64,000 nt of DNA, taken from positions 1 to 64,000 of the forward strand of contig NZ_JAUGQQ010000005.1 in the NCBI RefSeq assembly GCF_030410135.1, written 5' to 3'. Positions 61,671-64,000 of this stretch are shown here, piece by piece (within the stretch, counting starts at the first letter, position 1; each line of letters begins with the position of its first letter). This DNA is from Aequorivita aurantiaca (GTDB lineage Bacteria; Bacteroidota; Bacteroidia; Flavobacteriales; Flavobacteriaceae). A program made the position numbers and the translations under genes. The notes below the pieces were generated by a model. That model was not told the DNA's origin. It saw only the letters and a list, made by a program, of their open reading frames with translations, and made no database searches.

Positions 61671-62771
61671 TTAAGCAATAACGGTAGGTTTTAGGCCCAT
61701 TTCCTTAAGGTGCCGGAAATGTGCGACAATTGCCTGGCGCGTAGTTTTATATTCTTTGTAAGGTAAATTAAATTCTTTGGCAGTGCTTTTTAGAATTTTT
61801 GAAATATTCTTATAGTGAATGTGGCTGATGTTTGGGAAAATATGATGTTCCACTTGATGGTTAAGGCCGCCCGTGTACCAGTTCACAATTCTATTGTTGG
61901 TTGAAAAATTCATCGTTGTGAAAAGTTGATGTATTGCCCAAGTGTTTTTCATGGTTCCACTTTCATCCGGCAGCATTATTGCGGTATCTTCCACCACATG
62001 TGCAAGTTGAAAAACTATGCTTAAAATCAATCCGGCAACATAGTGCATAATGAAAAAACCCAATAGGATTTTCCACCAAACGATATTGAAAAAAAGAAGG
62101 GGAATCACAATCCAAAGTGATAAATAAATCAATTTAGTGATTACCAAAATACTCCATTGTGCAATAGGTTTGGGTAGTTTTCCATAGGAAAGTTTACGCG
62201 CCAAATATCTTTTTGTTTGAAAGAAATCAGTGGTCAGAACCCAATTGAAGGTTAAGAGCCCATAGAGAAAAACGCTATACCAATGTTGGAATTTATGGAA
62301 TCTGTGCCATTTGGAATGTTGTGAAAAACGAAGAATTCTTCCCGCTTCCAAGTCTTCATCATGGCCGTGAATATTGGTATATGTGTGGTGCAGAACATTG
62401 TGCTGCACTTGCCAATTATAAACATTTCCGGCAAGAATATACATACTGCCGCCCATAATTTTATTCACCCATTTTTTGGAAGAATACGAGCCGTGGTTCG
62501 CATCGTGCATCACATTCATGCCCACACCGGCCATGCCAACGCCCATAACAATTGTGCAAAGCAATTGCACCCATCCGGGAAAATCAAGTGTCAATAATAA
62601 AAAATAGGGAGTAAGATAGATTGAAAACATAATTACTGTTTTCAGATGAAGTTTCCAATTGCCGGTACGGGCAATATTGTTTTCCTTGAAATATTCGTTA
62701 ACACGTGTGTTTAGCGTTCTAAAAAATTTGGCACTGTCAACACGGGAGAAATTTAAACTTTTGTATGTCAA
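61671..62771 (-). CDS. Membrane fatty acid desaturase
   Basis: A 366-residue integral di-iron desaturase. Three His boxes are visible: HDANHG, HNVLHHTY and QVEHHIFP. The Gln in place of the first His of box 3 (QxxHH) is typical of front-end acyl desaturases (delta-5/6 type), so it may act on the carboxyl side of an existing double bond, but regiochemistry cannot be read from sequence. It has about four membrane segments. The frame opens with a TTG at 62813 that coincides with a -7 element; the TTG at 62771 gives a 33-base leader and is preferred. Transcribed with aspC. Confidence 0.88.
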   Translation of the reverse strand: MTYKSLNFSRVDSAKFFRTLNTRVNEYFKENNIARTGNWKLHLKTVIMFSIYLTPYFLLLTLDFPGWVQLLCTIVMGVGMAGVGMNVMHDANHGSYSSKKWVNKIMGGSMYILAGNVYNWQVQHNVLHHTYTNIHGHDEDLEAGRILRFSQHSKWHRFHKFQHWYSVFLYGLLTFNWVLTTDFFQTKRYLARKLSYGKLPKPIAQWSILVITKLIYLSLWIVIPLLFFNIVWWKILLGFFIMHYVAGLILSIVFQLAHVVEDTAIMLPDESGTMKNTWAIHQLFTTMNFSTNNRIVNWYTGGLNHQVEHHIFPNISHIHYKNISKILKSTAKEFNLPYKEYKTTRQAIVAHFRHLKEMGLKPTVIA

Positions 62772-62810
62772 AATGGATTGTTTAACTGAGGATTTGTACT
62801 GTATGATTGA

Positions 62811-62881
62811 CAAAAATAAATATCTTTTATCGAAATCAGAGATTTCAAAATCATAATTTTCGCAAAGATATCATACTTTTG
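62811..62881. promoter_or_regulatory. Divergent promoters of the desaturase and rsmG
   Basis: Minus strand: TATTTTTG (62811-62818) for the desaturase. Plus strand: TACTTTTG (62874-62881) for rsmG, ending 16 bases before the ATG. Both fit TAnnTTTG. Confidence 0.5.
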
Positions 62882-62897
62882 CCTCCTAAATGTGATT

Positions 62898-63527
62898 ATG
62901 GAACTGATATCCAAATATTTTACGCAACTTACTGACAATCAAAAAAATCAATTTGAAAAGTTGCAGGAACTCTACGAAGACTGGAATCTAAAAATAAATG
63001 TGGTTTCGCGAAAGGATATCGATGAACTTTATTTGCGGCACGTTTTGCATTCCCTCGGAATTTCAAAAATCCAGCCGTTTCTTGCAGGCTCAAAAATTTT
63101 GGATGTTGGAACGGGCGGGGGTTTTCCCGGAATTCCATTGGCCATTTTGTACCCAGATGTTCAATTTCATCTTGTGGACAGTATCGGAAAAAAAATTAAG
63201 GTCGTGGAGGAAGTCGTGGAGGGATTGAAGCTTCAGAACGTTAAAGCAACAAATGCCCGAGTGGAAAATGTTTCGGGCAATTATGACTTTATTGTTAGCC
63301 GCGCCGTGGCCCAAATGGAAACATTTGTACATTGGGTGGATGGCAAGATTGCCAAAAAAAGCGAGCACGAACGAAAAAATGGAATTCTATATTTGAAGGG
63401 TGGGAACCTTGCGGAAGAATTGAAAGTATATAAGAATGCAACTATTTTTCCGCTAAAGGATTATTTTGAAGAAGCATTTTTTGAAACGAAGAGTGTAGTG
63501 TATTTACCATTAAAATTCAAAGGTTGA
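62898..63527 (+). CDS. rsmG: 16S rRNA (guanine-527 N7)-methyltransferase
   Basis: A 209-residue SAM-dependent methylase (GidB) modifying G527 of 16S rRNA; loss gives low-level streptomycin resistance in other bacteria. Seen: LYEDWNLKINVVSRKDIDE, YLRHVLHSLGI, the SAM motif ILDVGTGGGFPGIPLAI, VDSIGKKIKVVEEV and DFIVSRAVAQ. I use ATG 62898; a GTG two codons earlier is the alternative. Confidence 0.95.
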   Translation: MELISKYFTQLTDNQKNQFEKLQELYEDWNLKINVVSRKDIDELYLRHVLHSLGISKIQPFLAGSKILDVGTGGGFPGIPLAILYPDVQFHLVDSIGKKIKVVEEVVEGLKLQNVKATNARVENVSGNYDFIVSRAVAQMETFVHWVDGKIAKKSEHERKNGILYLKGGNLAEELKVYKNATIFPLKDYFEEAFFETKSVVYLPLKFKG

Positions 63528-63561
63528 TTTTCCAACTTCGATTAAATTTCATTCAAGGAAA

Positions 63562-64000
63562 TCATTTTTTTTGCTGTATCAAATACCATTGAAGCGCAAC
63601 AATTGTTTTTGCGTCCTTAATTTTCAGGATTTCGGAAGGTATTTCCGAAACTGGAATTTTCAATAATCGAATATCTTCTTTTTCACCGGCGTTTCCTCCA
63701 CCTATCCCTACTTTATCCTTTTCTGAAATTTCTGAGTAAAACAGGAAAATACGCTCTGTGGATGCTCCCGGGGAACTGTAGAAGGTATTTATGAGTTTTG
63801 GCTGGTTTATTTTATACCCTAACTCTTCCATCACTTCTCGTTCGGCACAATTTTCTGGACTCTCATTCTTATCGATGGAACCCGCGGGAATTTCGCACAA
63901 CCATGGGTTGTGGGCCTTACAACCTGGATAACGAAACTGTTGGGTAAGAAGTACGCTTTGGGATTCTTTTTCTAACAGCAAAACAGCCACTGAATCCCCT
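63562..64000 (-). CDS. NUDIX hydrolase, 5' end beyond the window
   Basis: The frame runs off the right edge (at least 145 residues), reading GDSVAVLLLEKESQSVLL at the cut. The Nudix box is complete: GSIDKNESPENCAEREVMEE and LG (Gx5Ex7REUxEExGU). The preceding TQQFRYPGCKAHNPWLCEIPAG is like ADP-ribose/GDP-mannose pyrophosphatases (NudF/NudK), so a nucleotide-sugar pyrophosphatase is likely; the missing N-terminus should bring it near 190 residues. It converges with rsmG without an obvious terminator. Confidence 0.9.
   Translation of the reverse strand, partial: GDSVAVLLLEKESQSVLLTQQFRYPGCKAHNPWLCEIPAGSIDKNESPENCAEREVMEELGYKINQPKLINTFYSSPGASTERIFLFYSEISEKDKVGIGGGNAGEKEDIRLLKIPVSEIPSEILKIKDAKTIVALQWYLIQQKK

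Overview
The window is chromosomal DNA of a member of the Bacteroidota, most likely a marine-type Flavobacteriaceae. The evidence is the AT-rich sequence, promoters with the Bacteroidota -7 element TAnnTTTG instead of -35/-10 boxes, almost no Shine-Dalgarno sequences, type IX secretion (T9SS) signals and the PorT component, a SusC/SusD pair, exosortase XrtF, a 287-residue primary sigma factor without region 1.1, a TamL lipoprotein, and the gene order purH-mreBCD-mrdA-rodA. The genus cannot be fixed by eye.

Layout. 1-6.6 kb: the tail of a T9SS type B substrate, a FadL-type porin, a low-complexity lipoprotein, proS, tRNA-Glu, rpsT, coaD, a small membrane protein and surE. 6.7-11 kb: a Prc-type protease, a DppC-like permease and a membrane-anchored nuclease. 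11-18.2 kb: rod-shape genes (mreB, mreC, mreD, mrdA, rodA) behind purH, all on the minus strand. 18.3-21.3 kb: a MacB/FtsX permease, a GAF (methionine-sulfoxide reductase-like) protein, and exosortase XrtF with its partner. 21.3-28.3 kb: a copper module of a DUF3347 lipoprotein, an HYC_CC_PP protein, a Cu(I) P-type ATPase, a TonB-dependent receptor with a Cys-Cys pair in its plug, a secreted HMA protein, a 16-cysteine four-helix-bundle copper store and a 33-residue Lys-rich peptide. 28.3-34 kb: an unknown protein, a structured leader, and susC/susD. 34-38 kb (minus): rpoD, a terminator, then a BLUF photoreceptor gene leading rpe, a secreted hydrolase and ypdA. 38-42.3 kb: an ECF sigma factor overlapping a protein predicted to span both membranes, and small lipoproteins. 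42.3-51 kb: pnp, rpsO, a lipoprotein, accD (without its zinc finger), fbaA and tamL. 51-64 kb: an rRNA/tRNA methylase, ubiE-porT, trkA-trkH, purT, a large T9SS type A substrate, an aminotransferase, a desaturase, rsmG and a NUDIX hydrolase cut by the window end.

Most of the window is ordinary core genome. The parts with unexplained biology are the copper module, the BLUF-led operon directly behind a terminator, the ECF sigma/trans-envelope pair, and the exosortase F pair with no visible substrate. I saw no prophage, insertion sequence, CRISPR array or rRNA. Where the longest reading frame began at a TTG or GTG and a better start lay downstream, I moved the start and gave the reason.
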